A stretch of 64,000 nt of DNA from Nevskia sp. (GTDB lineage: Bacteria > Pseudomonadota > Gammaproteobacteria > Nevskiales > Nevskiaceae), in NCBI GenBank assembly GCA_023229645.1, contig JALNYU010000017.1, forward strand, positions 1-64,000, read 5' to 3'. The notes beneath the pieces are model-generated. The model did no database searches, had not been told where the DNA came from, and saw only the letters and a program-made list of their open reading frames with translations. The translations under genes and the position numbers were made by a program. Of the stretch, positions 33,537-42,379 are shown piece after piece. Within the stretch, counting starts at the first letter, position 1. Each line of letters starts with the position of its first letter.

Positions 33537-34387
33537 TGCGTACCGTTTCTACAGCAGAGGAGTTGCGCGGCCAAATTGCGGTCTGGCGCGCGGCGGGGCA
33601 GCGGATTGCGTTTGTGCCGACGATGGGCAATCTGCATCGCGCGCATTTAGCGTTGGTCGCGCGCGCGCGGCAGTTGGCGGATCGGGTGGTCGCCAGTGTG
33701 TTTGTGAATCCGCTGCAGTTTGGGCCGAACGAGGATTTTGGCCGTTATCCCCGCACGCTTGCCGCCGATACGGCGCAACTCGCCGCGATCGGTACCGATT
33801 TGTTGTTTACGCCGCCGGTTGAAGCGGTTTACGTCAACGGCTTCCCGCCGGCGACGACGATCACCGTTTCACCGCTGTCCGCGCAACTGGAAGGCGAATT
33901 CCGGCCGGGCTTTTTTACCGGCGTTGCCACCGTCGTCGCGATTCTGTTTGATCTCGTGCAGCCGGATGTGGCTTTGTTCGGCGAGAAGGATTGGCAGCAA
34001 CTGCAGATCATCCGGCGGATGGTGGCCGATTTGCGCATGCCGATCGAAATCATCGGTCATCCGATTGAGCGTGATGTCGATGGCTTAGCGTTGTCATCTC
34101 GCAATCAGTATTTGGACGCGGACCAGCGGCAGTTGGCGCCGGCGATTTATCGCGCGTTAACTGCAGTCGCCGAGGGTCTGCGCGTTGGGCGGCGTGATTA
34201 CGCCGCACTCTGCGCGACACAAGCTGAGACATTACGGGCGGCAAGTTTCCAGCCGCAATATTTCGAAGTGCGGACGCCGGATTTGGCGCTGGCGCCTGCC
34301 GACGCTCGCGAATTCGTCGTTCTGGTCGCCGCCGTACTCGGCGGTACGCGGTTGATTGATAATCTCTACCTGCGCGTCGATGCTTGA
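33536..34387 (+). CDS. panC: pantothenate synthetase
   Basis: The protein has 283 residues. It joins pantoate and beta-alanine using ATP. The Rossmann domain starts FVPTMGNLHRAHLALV; note that the HxGH nucleotide-binding signature is HRAH here, with Ala in place of Gly (residues 34-37). Other motifs are standard: VFVNPLQFGPNEDF, FGEKDWQQLQIIRRMV and LALSSRNQYL (KMSKS-like). Translationally coupled to panB. The third pathway gene, panD, follows after a 240-bp gap with repeats. Confidence 0.96.
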   Translation: MRTVSTAEELRGQIAVWRAAGQRIAFVPTMGNLHRAHLALVARARQLADRVVASVFVNPLQFGPNEDFGRYPRTLAADTAQLAAIGTDLLFTPPVEAVYVNGFPPATTITVSPLSAQLEGEFRPGFFTGVATVVAILFDLVQPDVALFGEKDWQQLQIIRRMVADLRMPIEIIGHPIERDVDGLALSSRNQYLDADQRQLAPAIYRALTAVAEGLRVGRRDYAALCATQAETLRAASFQPQYFEVRTPDLALAPADAREFVVLVAAVLGGTRLIDNLYLRVDA

Positions 34388-34526
34388 GTGCGCAGGCTTT
34401 TTTCGGTTCTGAGCGCGTTTAAATGGTTCTAAGCTTAGGCGCAGCTGTTGGCTTAGCCCGAATGGGTCGTTACACTTGTGTCACTTGTGTGATCGAAGAT
34501 TTCTATGAATTTAGATCACGTCAACG

Positions 34527-34598
34527 GGCGCATGTCTTTGTGGGCCGCCCTCGGTTATTGAACTTTTTGACTCCTGGCGCATGTCTTTTTGGGCCGCC
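34527..34598 (+). repeat. two 23-bp direct repeats before panD
   Basis: GGCGCATGTCTTTGTGGGCC plus GCC (34527-34549) recurs at 34576-34598 with one change (G to T at position 14). The copies are 49 bp apart; the second ends 29 bp before the panD start. They could be regulator binding sites, or a duplicated leader segment. Confidence 0.65.
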
Positions 34599-34627
34599 TG
34601 GATCAACCAGCCAGCCAGGAATAAGCC

Positions 34628-35008
34628 ATGCAACTGACTATGCTTAAGTGCAAATTGCACCGCGCTCGTGTTACGCACGCGGAGCTCGACTATGAAGGCT
34701 CTTGTGCCATTGATGGTCGTTTGTTGGATCTCGCCGGGATACACGAATACGAGCAGATCCAGATTTATAACGTTGGAAATGGGGAGCGGTTCACGACGTA
34801 CGCCATCCGGGCCGAAAACGGCAGTGGCGTGATCTCCGTGAACGGCGCAGCGGCACATAAGGCGCGGGTTGGTGATCGCGTGATCATCTGCGCCTACGCG
34901 GCAGTCGAGGCGGCAACGGCGAAAATTCACAAGCCGAAGCTGGTGTATCTCGATGAAGGAAACCACGTCACACGGACGGCGAACACGATTCCGGTGCAGG
35001 CGGCCTGA
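34628..35008 (+). CDS. panD: aspartate 1-decarboxylase proenzyme
   Basis: The protein has 126 residues. It makes beta-alanine from aspartate for pantothenate. It is a pyruvoyl enzyme: the self-cleavage site Gly24-Ser25 is visible in YEGSC, and the start MLKCKLHRARVTHAEL is standard. Tyr in the NGERFTTYAI segment and Asn in NGAAAHKA belong to the active site. The RBS is AGGA in CCAGGAATAAGCC. A terminator follows 48 bp past the stop, so panD ends the pan transcript. Confidence 0.96.
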   Translation: MQLTMLKCKLHRARVTHAELDYEGSCAIDGRLLDLAGIHEYEQIQIYNVGNGERFTTYAIRAENGSGVISVNGAAAHKARVGDRVIICAYAAVEAATAKIHKPKLVYLDEGNHVTRTANTIPVQAA

Positions 35009-35056
35009 GTCGGTACTGGGGCAAACCCTGGTAAAAGCGCATCTTTGTGGCATATC

Positions 35057-35090
35057 GAGGCCCAAGCTGAGTAAGCTTGGGCCTCTTTCG
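35057..35090 (+). terminator. intrinsic terminator after panD
   Basis: GAGGCCCAAGCT (35057-35068) and AGCTTGGGCCTC (35074-35085) form a perfect 12-bp stem with a 5-nt loop, followed by TTTCG. The U-run is short but the stem is very stable. Confidence 0.8.
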
Positions 35091-35110
35091 TCGATAACCA
35101 TCCTTGTCTG

Positions 35111-36751
35111 ATGTCCGCATTGACCGATAGTGGTGCATGGCGAGCCCTGCAGGAGCAGGCCCGGGCTGAGGCTGGACTCACACTGAACGAACGCTTTGCC
35201 GCTGACCCCGAGCGCGCGCAGCGGTTTTCGCTCGACGCCGTTGACCTGTTTCTCGACTACTCCAAACAGCGTGTCGGCAGCCGTACGCTGGATCTGCTGT
35301 TTGCGCTGGCCGAGCAGCAAGACCTCGCCGGCTGGATTGGCCGGATGTTTTCCGGCGAGGCGATTAACCACACCGAACACCGGGCCGTCGGCCACGTTGC
35401 CTTGCGCGCGCCACGCGGCAGCGAAATCAAAATGGCCGGGGTTAACGTCGTGCCGGCCGTTTATGAGGTGCTGGACCGGATGACGGTCTTTGCCGATGCC
35501 GTGCGCGGCGGGACTTGGCGCGGTGCTACCGGCATGGCGATTACCGATATCGTCAATATCGGCATTGGCGGTTCGGATTTTGGTCCGCGCATGGTTTGGG
35601 ACGCGTTGTCGGATGCTTCGATTAAGCCGCGAGTGCATTTTGTTGCCAATGTCGACGGCGCTCAGCTCAGCACGGTGCTGTATCGGCTGAAACCTGAGCG
35701 GACGCTGTTCATCGTCACCTCGAAGACGTTCACCACGCAGGAAACGATGGCCAACGCCCGTTCCGCGCGTGACTGGCTAACGCAGACGCTGGGTGAAACG
35801 GCGGTCGATAAGCATTTCGTCGCGGTCTCGACCAACGGCGCCGAAGTCGCGAAATTCGGCATTTCACCGGACCACATGTTCGAGTTTTGGGATTGGGTCG
35901 GCGGCCGCTATTCGTTGTGGTCGTCGGTTGGCTTAGCCAATCTCGTCGCGCTTGGTCCGCAAACGTTTCGCGCCATGCTCGACGGCGCCCACGCGATGGA
36001 CGAGCACTTTCGACGCGCGCCGCTGAAAGTGAACATGCCGGTGCTGCTGGGTTTGCTGGCGGTTTGGAACACGAACTTTCTCGGTGCAGCGAGCCAGGTT
36101 GTATCGCCGTACGCGCAGCGTCTGCGCCGCTTTGTCGGCTGGCTGCAACAGCTGGAAATGGAGTCAAACGGCAAGGGCGTGGACCGCGAAGGCCGAACGC
36201 TCGACTACGCGACGACCCTGGTTTTGTGGGGCGATATCGGCACCAACTCGCAACACGCGTTTTTTCAAATGTTGCACCAGGGCGCGGCGCTGCATCCGGT
36301 TGACTTCATCTTGCCGGTGAAGCCCTTGCATTCGCTGCCGGAACAGCAACCGCTGTTGATCGCAAATTGTTTGTCGCAAAGTGCGGCGCTGATGCGCGGC
36401 AAAACCGCGGCCCAAGTGCGCGCAGAGTTAATCGCCCGCGGCATGCCCGAAGGCGAACTGGATGCCGCTGTGCCGCATCGCGTGTTCACCGGCGACCGGC
36501 CGAGCAGCACGATTTTGCTGCCACAGCTCGACGCTTGGCATCTCGGCGCGCTTTGCGCGTTGTATGAGCACCGCACGTTCGTCATGAGCGTGCTGTGGAA
36601 TATCAATGCCTTCGATCAGTGGGGCGTCGAACTCGGCAAGCAGCTGGCGCAGCAAGTTTCGGCGGCGCAAGGGCCCGAACCTGACGCCAATGCAGTTGCT
36701 GCGCTGGATGCCTCGACGTTGCAACTATTGGAGCGTACGCGTGGCGTTTAG
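35111..36751 (+). CDS. pgi: glucose-6-phosphate isomerase
   Basis: The protein has 546 residues, the bacterial long-form length. It interconverts glucose 6-phosphate and fructose 6-phosphate. Sugar-phosphate binding motifs: NIGIGGSDFGPRMV, TSKTFTTQETMANA, and VGGRYSLWSSVGL. The signature MESNGKG and the catalytic Glu/His context GTNSQHAFFQMLHQG are present, as is the C-terminal catalytic Lys context WGVELGKQL. The gene ends by overlapping the GTG of the next lipoprotein gene by 11 bp. Confidence 0.97.
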   Translation: MSALTDSGAWRALQEQARAEAGLTLNERFAADPERAQRFSLDAVDLFLDYSKQRVGSRTLDLLFALAEQQDLAGWIGRMFSGEAINHTEHRAVGHVALRAPRGSEIKMAGVNVVPAVYEVLDRMTVFADAVRGGTWRGATGMAITDIVNIGIGGSDFGPRMVWDALSDASIKPRVHFVANVDGAQLSTVLYRLKPERTLFIVTSKTFTTQETMANARSARDWLTQTLGETAVDKHFVAVSTNGAEVAKFGISPDHMFEFWDWVGGRYSLWSSVGLANLVALGPQTFRAMLDGAHAMDEHFRRAPLKVNMPVLLGLLAVWNTNFLGAASQVVSPYAQRLRRFVGWLQQLEMESNGKGVDREGRTLDYATTLVLWGDIGTNSQHAFFQMLHQGAALHPVDFILPVKPLHSLPEQQPLLIANCLSQSAALMRGKTAAQVRAELIARGMPEGELDAAVPHRVFTGDRPSSTILLPQLDAWHLGALCALYEHRTFVMSVLWNINAFDQWGVELGKQLAQQVSAAQGPEPDANAVAALDASTLQLLERTRGV

Positions 36752-37811
36752 CGTTAAGCGCAGCGCGCTGCTGGTCATTGTTTTAGTGCTGGCAGCCTGC
36801 GCCAGCCGCAAGGTAGTGCCGGAGTCCATCGTCCTCGCTGACTACGGCGTTGGCGTCGAGCGCCTTGAGTTAACACGCACGGCGTACTTTCCGCAGGCTG
36901 AGCATTTCAGCGCGGCGGAAGCCTTGGCGATGATTCTGTATACCGAAGCCGCGCCGGTGGTGCCGAGCGAAGTCGGGGCGTTAGATGCAAGCGTCGATGC
37001 GCCTGCTTTGAAACCGGCCTTGCTTGCAGCTGCGCTCAAGCGCGGGCAGGTGCCGTATCCGCTCGCGCCGCGGTTGCAGGACATCGTCACCGAACTCAAA
37101 GCCGAGCATCCGGTGCTGGTATTGCTGAATCTCGGCAGCGCCGATCTGCCGGCTTGGCGTTACGCCGTAGTTATCGGCTTTGAGCCGGCGACGGAGTCGC
37201 TGTTGCTGCGCGCGGGTACTGAAGGCCGTGTGCGACTCACGCCAGGGGAGTTCCTGAAAGCCTGGCATGCCGGTGGTGACTGGGCGGTGGTGGCAACGCC
37301 GCCGAGCGTGTTCCCGGCGACGGCGACGATGGAGAAATGGATCGCGGCATCGGAAGGTTTTAGCGGCGTCGGCAAGCCGCAGCTCGCCGAAACTGCAGCG
37401 CAGGCGGCACAAACCCGTTGGTCCGATCAAGTATTGCCGTGGATGGCATTGGGCAACGCGCGCTACCACCAGCTGAATTTTGAAGGCGCGCAGACGGCCT
37501 ACGTCACCGCGCTCGTGCTGCGCAACGAGAATCCAGTGGCGCATCACAATCTGGCGCAGGTTCTGCTCGAACGGCGCTGTATTGACTTAGCTCAGCGTGA
37601 AGTCCATTGGTCGATAGAACACGAAACGGACGCGAAACTACGGGCGGTTTACGTCGAAACCGAAGCCAAGATCAAGCGTGCGTCGGGCTTGTCGATTTTC
37701 TGTCCGTCGCCGACTGCTGACGTGTCAGTGCCCATTGAATATGACGTCTTGCCATTGGATCCGGACACTCGGCCCGCGCCAAAAGCGCGGAAATCGTCGC
37801 GTCGGAAGTAG
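36741..37811 (+). CDS. TPR lipoprotein, degenerate PA2778-type peptidase
   Basis: The protein has 356 residues from the GTG at 36741 (GGAG upstream). Lipoprotein signal with lipobox LAAC (Cys20). Residues about 48-210 align by eye with PA2778-family C39-like cysteine peptidases (AYFPQ...; YPLAPRLQDIVTELKAEHPVLVL; WRYAVVIGF; LRAGTEGRVRLTPGEF). The catalytic Cys of the usual CG motif is replaced (HFSAAEA, Ser57), and the His of WHYAV is Arg140. It is therefore probably a non-catalytic relative. The C-terminal part has TPR-like repeats (LGNARYHQLNFEGAQTAYVTALVLRNENPVAHHNLAQVLLE, residues about 236-275). The last 140 bp overlap queG on the other strand. Confidence 0.75.
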   Translation: MAFSVKRSALLVIVLVLAACASRKVVPESIVLADYGVGVERLELTRTAYFPQAEHFSAAEALAMILYTEAAPVVPSEVGALDASVDAPALKPALLAAALKRGQVPYPLAPRLQDIVTELKAEHPVLVLLNLGSADLPAWRYAVVIGFEPATESLLLRAGTEGRVRLTPGEFLKAWHAGGDWAVVATPPSVFPATATMEKWIAASEGFSGVGKPQLAETAAQAAQTRWSDQVLPWMALGNARYHQLNFEGAQTAYVTALVLRNENPVAHHNLAQVLLERRCIDLAQREVHWSIEHETDAKLRAVYVETEAKIKRASGLSIFCPSPTADVSVPIEYDVLPLDPDTRPAPKARKSSRRK

Positions 37812-38790
37812 GCGCGTTGCCCAGCGCCACCGCGAGGTTACGCAGCCAGCGCCAGTAGCCGGCTCGGCGCAGCGCCATGCCCTCGGTTTTGCGCAGCCAT
37901 TCGTCTTCGCTCCAGGCAAATAGTTCGACGAGTTTGGCCGCATCGAGGCCGTGGCGCGGCGCAAAATCGGGTTCGGCGTCGAGCCGCGCGTAGCGGTTCC
38001 ACGGGCAGACCAGCTGACAATCGTCGCAGCCGAAAATGCGGTTGCCGATCATCGGTCGCAAGTCTTCCGGGATGTCGCCGTGGTGTTCGATCGTCAGATA
38101 GGAAATACAGCGGCGGGCGTCGAGCTGGTACGGCGCGACAATCGCTTGTGTCGGGCAGACGTCGATGCAGGCGCTGCAGCTGCCGCAAAGATTTGCCGGT
38201 TCGGCGCTGGCGGTCGGCGTCAGCGGCAAGTCGGTATAAATTTCGCCGAGAAAGAACCAGGAGCCGGCTTCGCGCGTCAGCAGCAAGGTATTTTTGCCGA
38301 TCCAGCCCAGCCCAGCGTTGCGCGCCAGCGCTTTTTCCAAGGCCGGGGCGCTGTCGGCAAAGACGCGGTAGCCGTGTGGGCCGATTTCGGCGCTGATTTT
38401 TTCCGCGAGCTGCTGCAAGCGCCGCCGCATCAGCTTGTGATAGTCCCGGCCTAGCGCATAGCGCGAAACGTAGCCGAGTTCGCTGTCGGCGAGCACCGCG
38501 TCGGCGTCTTCGGCGCTCGGTCGGTAATCCAGGCGAACGCTGATCACCGACAGCGTTCCAGGATGTAGCTCTGCAGGGTTGATGCGCAGCGCGTGATTGC
38601 GCGTCATCCAGTCCATTCCACCGTGGCGGTCGGCCGAGAGCCAGCGTTCAAGGTGGGCGATGTCATCGCGATGCGCGGGTGCGCTAACGCCGGCATCAGC
38701 AAAACCGAGCGCGCGCGCCCAAGTTTGCAACTGCTCGCGTATGTTGGCGGCTAATGCGTCGGTGGGCAGAGGATTATCGCGGTCGCGCAC
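37672..38790 (-). CDS. queG: epoxyqueuosine reductase
   Basis: The protein has 372 residues with a GTG start. It reduces epoxyqueuosine to queuosine in tRNA, the last step of Q biosynthesis, using cobalamin and two [4Fe-4S] clusters. The ferredoxin-type cysteines are in CGSCSACIDVCPTQAI and CDDCQLVCPWN. The N-terminal cobalamin-binding domain has GFADAGVSAP and KNTLLLTREAGSWFFLGEI. The HEAT-like C-terminus (LRNLAVALGNAP) is complete. The gene is divergent from nnrD with only 13 bp between starts, so both promoters lie inside the opposite gene. Its 3' end overlaps the neighbouring lipoprotein gene by 140 bp. Confidence 0.95.
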   Translation of the reverse strand: MRDRDNPLPTDALAANIREQLQTWARALGFADAGVSAPAHRDDIAHLERWLSADRHGGMDWMTRNHALRINPAELHPGTLSVISVRLDYRPSAEDADAVLADSELGYVSRYALGRDYHKLMRRRLQQLAEKISAEIGPHGYRVFADSAPALEKALARNAGLGWIGKNTLLLTREAGSWFFLGEIYTDLPLTPTASAEPANLCGSCSACIDVCPTQAIVAPYQLDARRCISYLTIEHHGDIPEDLRPMIGNRIFGCDDCQLVCPWNRYARLDAEPDFAPRHGLDAAKLVELFAWSEDEWLRKTEGMALRRAGYWRWLRNLAVALGNAPTSDATISALLARAECPDPMARRHIQWALTRQQSATDRKSTSPTHA

Positions 38791-38803
38791 TTATACTGAT
38801 GAA

Positions 38804-40282
38804 ATGGATATGAAAGCCTGGGAATTGTATTCCGCAGCGCAGGTGCGCGAATTTGAACAGCAGGCGATTGCCTCGGGCATCGCCGGCCACGTGTTGATGC
38901 AACGTGCCGCCGCCGCGGTATTTGCTGAACTTGATCGGCGTTGGCCGCAGGCGCGGCGCTACGCAGTGATCTGCGGCGCTGGCAACAACGGTGGTGATGG
39001 CTACGAAGTTGCGCGCTTGTTGCTCGCAGCAGGGCGTAGCGTGGACGTTTGGCAAGTCGGGCCGCCAGCAGCGGACGGCGATGCCGAGCTGGCGCGCGCG
39101 GCGTGGATCGCTGACGGCGGTACGACGCGCGACTGGGCGATCGACGCACCTGCGTTTTCAGATCGTGTTACGGGTGCCGTGATCATTGACGCGCTGTTCG
39201 GCATCGGCTTATCGCGCGCCGTGCAGGAGCCGTATCGCGGCGCGATTCAGGCGATCAACGCCGCGCATGCGCTCGGTAGTAAGGTACTTGCGGTCGACGT
39301 GCCTTCGGGTTTAGATGCGAACAGCGGCCGCGCGCTGGGTGTTGCTGTCCGGGCGGACGTCACTGTCACTTTTATCGCGGTGAAATCCGGTCTCTACTTG
39401 GGCGACGCCGCAGAGTATTCGGGCGCCGTCGTCCTTGAAAATCTGCAGCTGCCCGGCCGACTGCCGGAAGGGATGATTCGCGTGCTGGCCGAGCACGATT
39501 TGCGGCGTTGGCTGCCGCCACGTAAGCGCAGCGCCCACAAGGGCGACAACGGCCACGTGTTGTTAATCGGCGGCGATCACGGCATGAGCGGCGCCATTTT
39601 GATCGCGGCCCGCGCTGCGTTACGAGCCGGCGCTGGTTTGGTCACGGTGGCCACGCGCGCCGCGCACGCGCCGCTACTAACGGCAGCGCAGCCGGAAGTC
39701 ATGTTCCATGGCGTTGAAACCGATGCCGAATTGCGTGCATTGCTGGCGCGTGCCGATGTCGTCGCCGTCGGCCCTGGCCTCGGCCAAGGCCCTTGGGGTT
39801 GGATCGGCAGTGGTTTGGCGTGGACCGCGCAGGTGCCGGTGGTGGTCGACGCCGACGCACTGAATCTACTGGTGAAAAGGCCACTGCGGCGCGACGACTG
39901 GGTGCTCACGCCGCATCCTGGTGAGGCGGCGCGGATGCTCGGCATCGAAACTTCCGCGGTGCAGGCGGATCGCGTTGCGGCGGTCAAGGCATTGCGCGCC
40001 CGCTATGGCGGCGTGGCGGTGTTGAAAGGCGCCGGCTCGTTGGTCTGCGGCGAGTTGCTTCAGCTCTGTCCATTCGGCAATCCGGGCATGGGCGTCGGCG
40101 GCATGGGCGATGCGCTGACCGGCATCATCGCTGCGTGTATCGCCCAAGGCTTAAAGCCGGAAGACGCTGCCGCAGCGGGCGTCACCGCGCACGCCCGTGC
40201 CGGAGATTACGCGGCGCAAGATGGCGAACGCGGCCTGCTGCCGTCCGACCTGATCGATGCGCTGCGCGCGGTGCTGAATTGA
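38804..40282 (+). CDS. nnrD: bifunctional NAD(P)H-hydrate repair enzyme
   Basis: The protein has 492 residues from the ATG at 38804. The N-terminal YjeF_N domain (VICGAGNNGGDGYEVARLL) epimerises R and S forms of damaged NAD(P)HX. The C-terminal kinase-like domain (KRSAHKGDNGHVLLIGG; NPGMGVGGMGDALTGIIAA) dehydrates S-NAD(P)HX using ADP or ATP. The fused form is the E. coli YjeF/Nnr type. It is the first gene of the plus-strand core block. Its stop overlaps the tsaE start by two bases (TTGA). Confidence 0.95.
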   Translation: MDMKAWELYSAAQVREFEQQAIASGIAGHVLMQRAAAAVFAELDRRWPQARRYAVICGAGNNGGDGYEVARLLLAAGRSVDVWQVGPPAADGDAELARAAWIADGGTTRDWAIDAPAFSDRVTGAVIIDALFGIGLSRAVQEPYRGAIQAINAAHALGSKVLAVDVPSGLDANSGRALGVAVRADVTVTFIAVKSGLYLGDAAEYSGAVVLENLQLPGRLPEGMIRVLAEHDLRRWLPPRKRSAHKGDNGHVLLIGGDHGMSGAILIAARAALRAGAGLVTVATRAAHAPLLTAAQPEVMFHGVETDAELRALLARADVVAVGPGLGQGPWGWIGSGLAWTAQVPVVVDADALNLLVKRPLRRDDWVLTPHPGEAARMLGIETSAVQADRVAAVKALRARYGGVAVLKGAGSLVCGELLQLCPFGNPGMGVGGMGDALTGIIAACIAQGLKPEDAAAAGVTAHARAGDYAAQDGERGLLPSDLIDALRAVLN

Positions 40283-40785
40283 GCACGGCACAGGTCATCG
40301 TCCTCGCTGACGCCGCGGCGACCGAGCGCATCGGCGCGGCGCTGGCGCAGGCGTTGACGGCGCGTCCGGGCACCATCGTTTATTTGCGGGGTGATCTCGG
40401 CGCCGGCAAAACCACGCTGGCCCGCGGCTGGCTGCGGGCGCTCGGTGTCAGCGGTCCGATACGCAGTCCAACCTACACGTTGATTGAGCCGTACCGCTGC
40501 AATGAGCGCGATGTGCTGCATATGGACCTCTATCGGCTGCAAGACCCGGACGAACTTGACGCGCTAGGCCTCGATGACTATCCGCCGCGGCAAAGTGATT
40601 GGCTGGTCGAATGGCCGGAGCGTGGGGCCGGGCGGCTGCCAGCGGCGGACCTCGAACTGAACCTGCAAGTTTTTGAGCAGAAAAGAAAATTAGAAATCGT
40701 GACGTGCGCGGAAATCGCCGCATTGTTAGCGCCGGCCCTGTTGTCTTTTTTTGAAGAAATGTCGGGGCTCGACATAAAACATTAA
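40279..40785 (+). CDS. tsaE: tRNA t6A synthesis ATPase TsaE
   Basis: The protein has 168 residues from a TTG start at 40279, which overlaps the nnrD stop; no ATG is available in a sensible position. It is the P-loop ATPase that works with TsaB and TsaD to make N6-threonylcarbamoyladenosine in tRNA. Motifs: Walker A GDLGAGKTTLARG, SPTYTLIEPY, HMDLYRL and LVEWPERG. The last 25 residues (ALLSFFEEMSGLDIKH) extend beyond the usual end. It is part of the tsaE-amiB-mutL group conserved in gammaproteobacteria. Confidence 0.93.
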   Translation: MSTAQVIVLADAAATERIGAALAQALTARPGTIVYLRGDLGAGKTTLARGWLRALGVSGPIRSPTYTLIEPYRCNERDVLHMDLYRLQDPDELDALGLDDYPPRQSDWLVEWPERGAGRLPAADLELNLQVFEQKRKLEIVTCAEIAALLAPALLSFFEEMSGLDIKH

Positions 40786-40871
40786 GTAGTGCCCTGTAGT
40801 ATTTGATTAAGAAAAGAAAACGATTGAAATATAACGACGCGGGCGGTATCGTCTCTGCAGTTATCGCCCAA

Positions 40872-42296
40872 ATGGGGTCCGCTGTGCGCGTTCCGACGCT
40901 AGCAATTCTGCTTTCGCTGCCCTTGGCCTGTGCCCAGGCAACAGAGCTGCGCGACCTGCGTTTGCTCGACGGTCCCGAGAGCACCCGCGTCGTATTCGAT
41001 CTCGACGCTGAAACCGCGCCGAAGATTTTCACGCTGGCGAATCCGAATCGCGTCGTCGTCGATTTTGTCGATGCCAAGCGGGCGGCTGGTCTACGCCTCG
41101 ATAGCGCTGGCAAAGGCATCGTTAAATCGGTACGCACCGGCCCGCATGACAAAGGCCTGCGCGTCGTGCTCGATGTCGAGGGCGTAGTTTCGCCGCAGAG
41201 TTTCGGTCTGCAACCTAGCGGTAGCTACGGCTATCGCTTGATTCTCGATTTAGTCGGCCCTGCGAGCGCCGCACCCCCGAAGCCGACGGCGCCTGCCCCG
41301 ACGCCACCCGCCAATCACGAAATCACAGCGCAAATTACCGCTGCCGTCGAAACACCGGCCGTAAAAACACCCGCTGTATCTTCACCCACACCAGCAGTGA
41401 CGGTGGCGAGCGCTCCAGCGGTCGCCGCGGCGCAGCCGGTCGAGCGCGTCTCAGCGGCGCCGGAGCGCGCCGGGCAGGCCGAACGCACGTTGATCAGCGA
41501 AAAGACCATCGTCGTTGCAGTCGATGCTGGCCACGGCGGCGAAGATCCGGGTGCGCGCGGGCTCAATGGCCTGCTCGAAAAAGACGTGACGCTGGCGATT
41601 GCGCGCAAGCTTGCGCAGCGCATCAACGCTCAGCCGGGCATGCGCGCCGTGTTAACGCGTGATGGCGATTACTACGTTGATCTGCGCGAGCGCACCGTCA
41701 AAGCCCGCAAGGTGCAGGCCGATTTATTCGTATCGGTACACGCCAACGCCTACAAAGATCGCGATATGCGCGGCACGGCGGTTTATGTGCTGTCGGATCG
41801 CGGCGTTTCGAGCGAGCAGGCACGCTGGATTGCCAATCACGAAAACGCCGCGGATTTGGTCGGCGGCGTGAAGCTGCAGAACAAGGATGATGACCTTGCT
41901 GCGGTATTGATCGACATTTCGCAATCCGCGACGATGGAAGCAAGCTTCGATCTCGGCGGCCGTTTGCTCGACTCACTTGGCAAGGTTAATTCCTTGCAGA
42001 AGCAGCAAGTGCAGCAGGCCGGTTTCATGGTGCTGAAATCACCGGATATCCCTTCGGTACTGGTCGAAACTGCGTTTATCAGCAATCCTTATGAAGAGCG
42101 TTTGCTGCGCGACGACAGCTATCGCGACAAGCTCGCCGGTTCGATTTTCGAAGGCGTACGCAGCTATTTCACCCGCTACCGGCCGTTGCAGCAGGTTGCC
42201 AGTGCAGCGCCTGCGTCTGAACCCGCGGCCCCGACGCAGCGGGCGGGGCAGGGGCGCGTCGTTCGGGTTAGCTTGAGCCATCCCGGTACCGAATAG
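40872..42296 (+). CDS. amiB: N-acetylmuramoyl-L-alanine amidase
   Basis: The protein has 474 residues from the ATG at 40872; upstream TTG (40803) and downstream GTG (40884) are alternatives, since no clear RBS decides. A Sec signal peptide (VPTLAILLSLPLACAQA) is followed by an AMIN domain (ELRDLRLLDGPESTRVVFDL), a Pro/Ala/Thr-rich linker, and a zinc amidase_3 domain: VAVDAGHGGEDPGARG (zinc His), DLFVSVHANA (second zinc His) and VLVETAFISN (catalytic Glu). There is no LysM domain. It cleaves septal peptidoglycan in the periplasm. A terminator lies just past the stop. Confidence 0.93.
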   Translation: MGSAVRVPTLAILLSLPLACAQATELRDLRLLDGPESTRVVFDLDAETAPKIFTLANPNRVVVDFVDAKRAAGLRLDSAGKGIVKSVRTGPHDKGLRVVLDVEGVVSPQSFGLQPSGSYGYRLILDLVGPASAAPPKPTAPAPTPPANHEITAQITAAVETPAVKTPAVSSPTPAVTVASAPAVAAAQPVERVSAAPERAGQAERTLISEKTIVVAVDAGHGGEDPGARGLNGLLEKDVTLAIARKLAQRINAQPGMRAVLTRDGDYYVDLRERTVKARKVQADLFVSVHANAYKDRDMRGTAVYVLSDRGVSSEQARWIANHENAADLVGGVKLQNKDDDLAAVLIDISQSATMEASFDLGGRLLDSLGKVNSLQKQQVQQAGFMVLKSPDIPSVLVETAFISNPYEERLLRDDSYRDKLAGSIFEGVRSYFTRYRPLQQVASAAPASEPAAPTQRAGQGRVVRVSLSHPGTE

Positions 42297-42300
42297 CCGG

Positions 42301-42324
42301 CGCGCCGTTGGCGCGTTGTTTTAT
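42301..42324 (+). terminator. terminator after amiB
   Basis: CGCGCC (42301-42306) pairs with GGCGCG (42310-42315) around a GTT loop, followed by TTGTTTTAT. It lies 5 bp past the amiB stop. Confidence 0.65.
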
Positions 42325-42379
42325 GCTGGGCGCCCTTGCCGTCGAGCACGCCGTGAATCTCGTATTAATTCGTACTTTG

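Noticed and set aside
34527..34598. panD upstream repeats as a CRISPR array
   Set aside because: Only two copies, one spacer-sized gap, no cas genes, and the repeats are not identical.
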